A stretch of DNA of 64,000 bases from Streptomyces nigrescens (GTDB taxonomy: Bacteria; Actinomycetota; Actinomycetes; Streptomycetales; Streptomycetaceae): the NCBI GenBank assembly GCA_024349765.1, contig AP026074.1:806001-870000 (forward strand), given 5' to 3'. The notes below the pieces were generated by a model. That model was not told where the DNA came from. It was given only the letters and a program-made list of their open reading frames with translations, and did no database searches. Both the position numbers and the translations under genes were made by a program. How positions within the stretch are numbered: the first letter of the stretch is position 1; each line of letters begins with the position of its first letter. Positions 63,952 through 64,000 of the stretch are shown here, piece after piece.

Positions 63952-64000
63952 ATGACGCCGCCGTCCACGGGTGAAGCTGTGACCACTCCCCTGCACACGT
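63952..64000 (+). CDS. Third gene of the catabolic operon, only its start in window
   Basis: AAAGGAG stands eight bases before an ATG at 63952, and the frame MTPPSTGEAVTTPLHT runs to the right edge. The position, 51 bp after the dioxygenase, suggests a ring-fission product enzyme (hydrolase or hydratase), but the 16 residues do not identify it. Confidence 0.7.
   Translation, partial: MTPPSTGEAVTTPLHT

Overview
The window looks like part of a Streptomyces or closely related actinobacterial chromosome. The DNA is very GC-rich, with GTG and TTG starts and Shine-Dalgarno sites of the GGAGG type. The gene families and insertion sequences (IS5, IS701, IS630 and IS110 types, and a Tn3-family element with an actinobacterial-type transposase) are typical of that group. 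The density of broken genes and nested insertion sequences suggests a variable chromosome arm or accessory region. No rRNA, tRNA or CRISPR array was seen.

Layout. 1-4.1 kb holds a partial hypothetical gene, an IS630 scrap, a minus-strand VOC / cupin / NmrA group and a divergent SDR gene. 4.56-14.2 kb is one giant minus-strand gene: three IPT/TIG domains followed by 29 Ig-like repeats. 14.6-20.1 kb holds an IS701 remnant, a GNAT gene and a decayed Tn3-family transposon bounded by 38-bp inverted repeats (15942-20064), which carries truncated multicopper oxidase, TetR, YkvA and transposase genes. 20.5-28 kb has a secreted endoglycoceramidase-like GH5 enzyme, a tectonin-type lectin between two inverted copies of a zinc-finger gene, a membrane-anchored hypothetical, a broken transposase and a small secreted protein. 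28.2-32.5 kb has a YVTN beta-propeller/Ig protein, a carbonic anhydrase and an MBL-fold hydrolase. 33.2-37.3 kb is a self-contained P450 system (ferredoxin reductase, P450, 3Fe-4S ferredoxin). An upstream TetR gene is probably its regulator, because paired operators of the same design and spacing lie before both transcription units.

37.4-47.4 kb is mostly gene debris (SDR, GIY-YIG, IS630, Ku, integrase and HATPase fragments) around intact GNAT, IS5, glycine-rich secreted, carotenoid oxygenase/TetR and phosphotransferase genes. 47.7-51.1 kb is the most interesting unit: an unrecognised helical protein, a Trypco2 protein and a membrane-anchored trypsin-like protease whose start overlaps the Trypco2 stop. 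It resembles predicted protease-based biological conflict (defence) systems. 51.2-61.5 kb is an insertion-sequence cluster that includes a CTAG-IS-CTAG-IS-CTAG tandem and an IS110 element inside an IS5 element, with a leucine-rich-repeat-variant protein and a HEAT-like protein between them. The right edge (61.7-64 kb) begins an aromatic catabolic operon: FAD monooxygenase, type I extradiol dioxygenase and the first codons of a third gene.

Assignments come from reading translated sequence and recognising motifs; no database search was possible. Family names are firm where catalytic motifs are quoted and tentative elsewhere.
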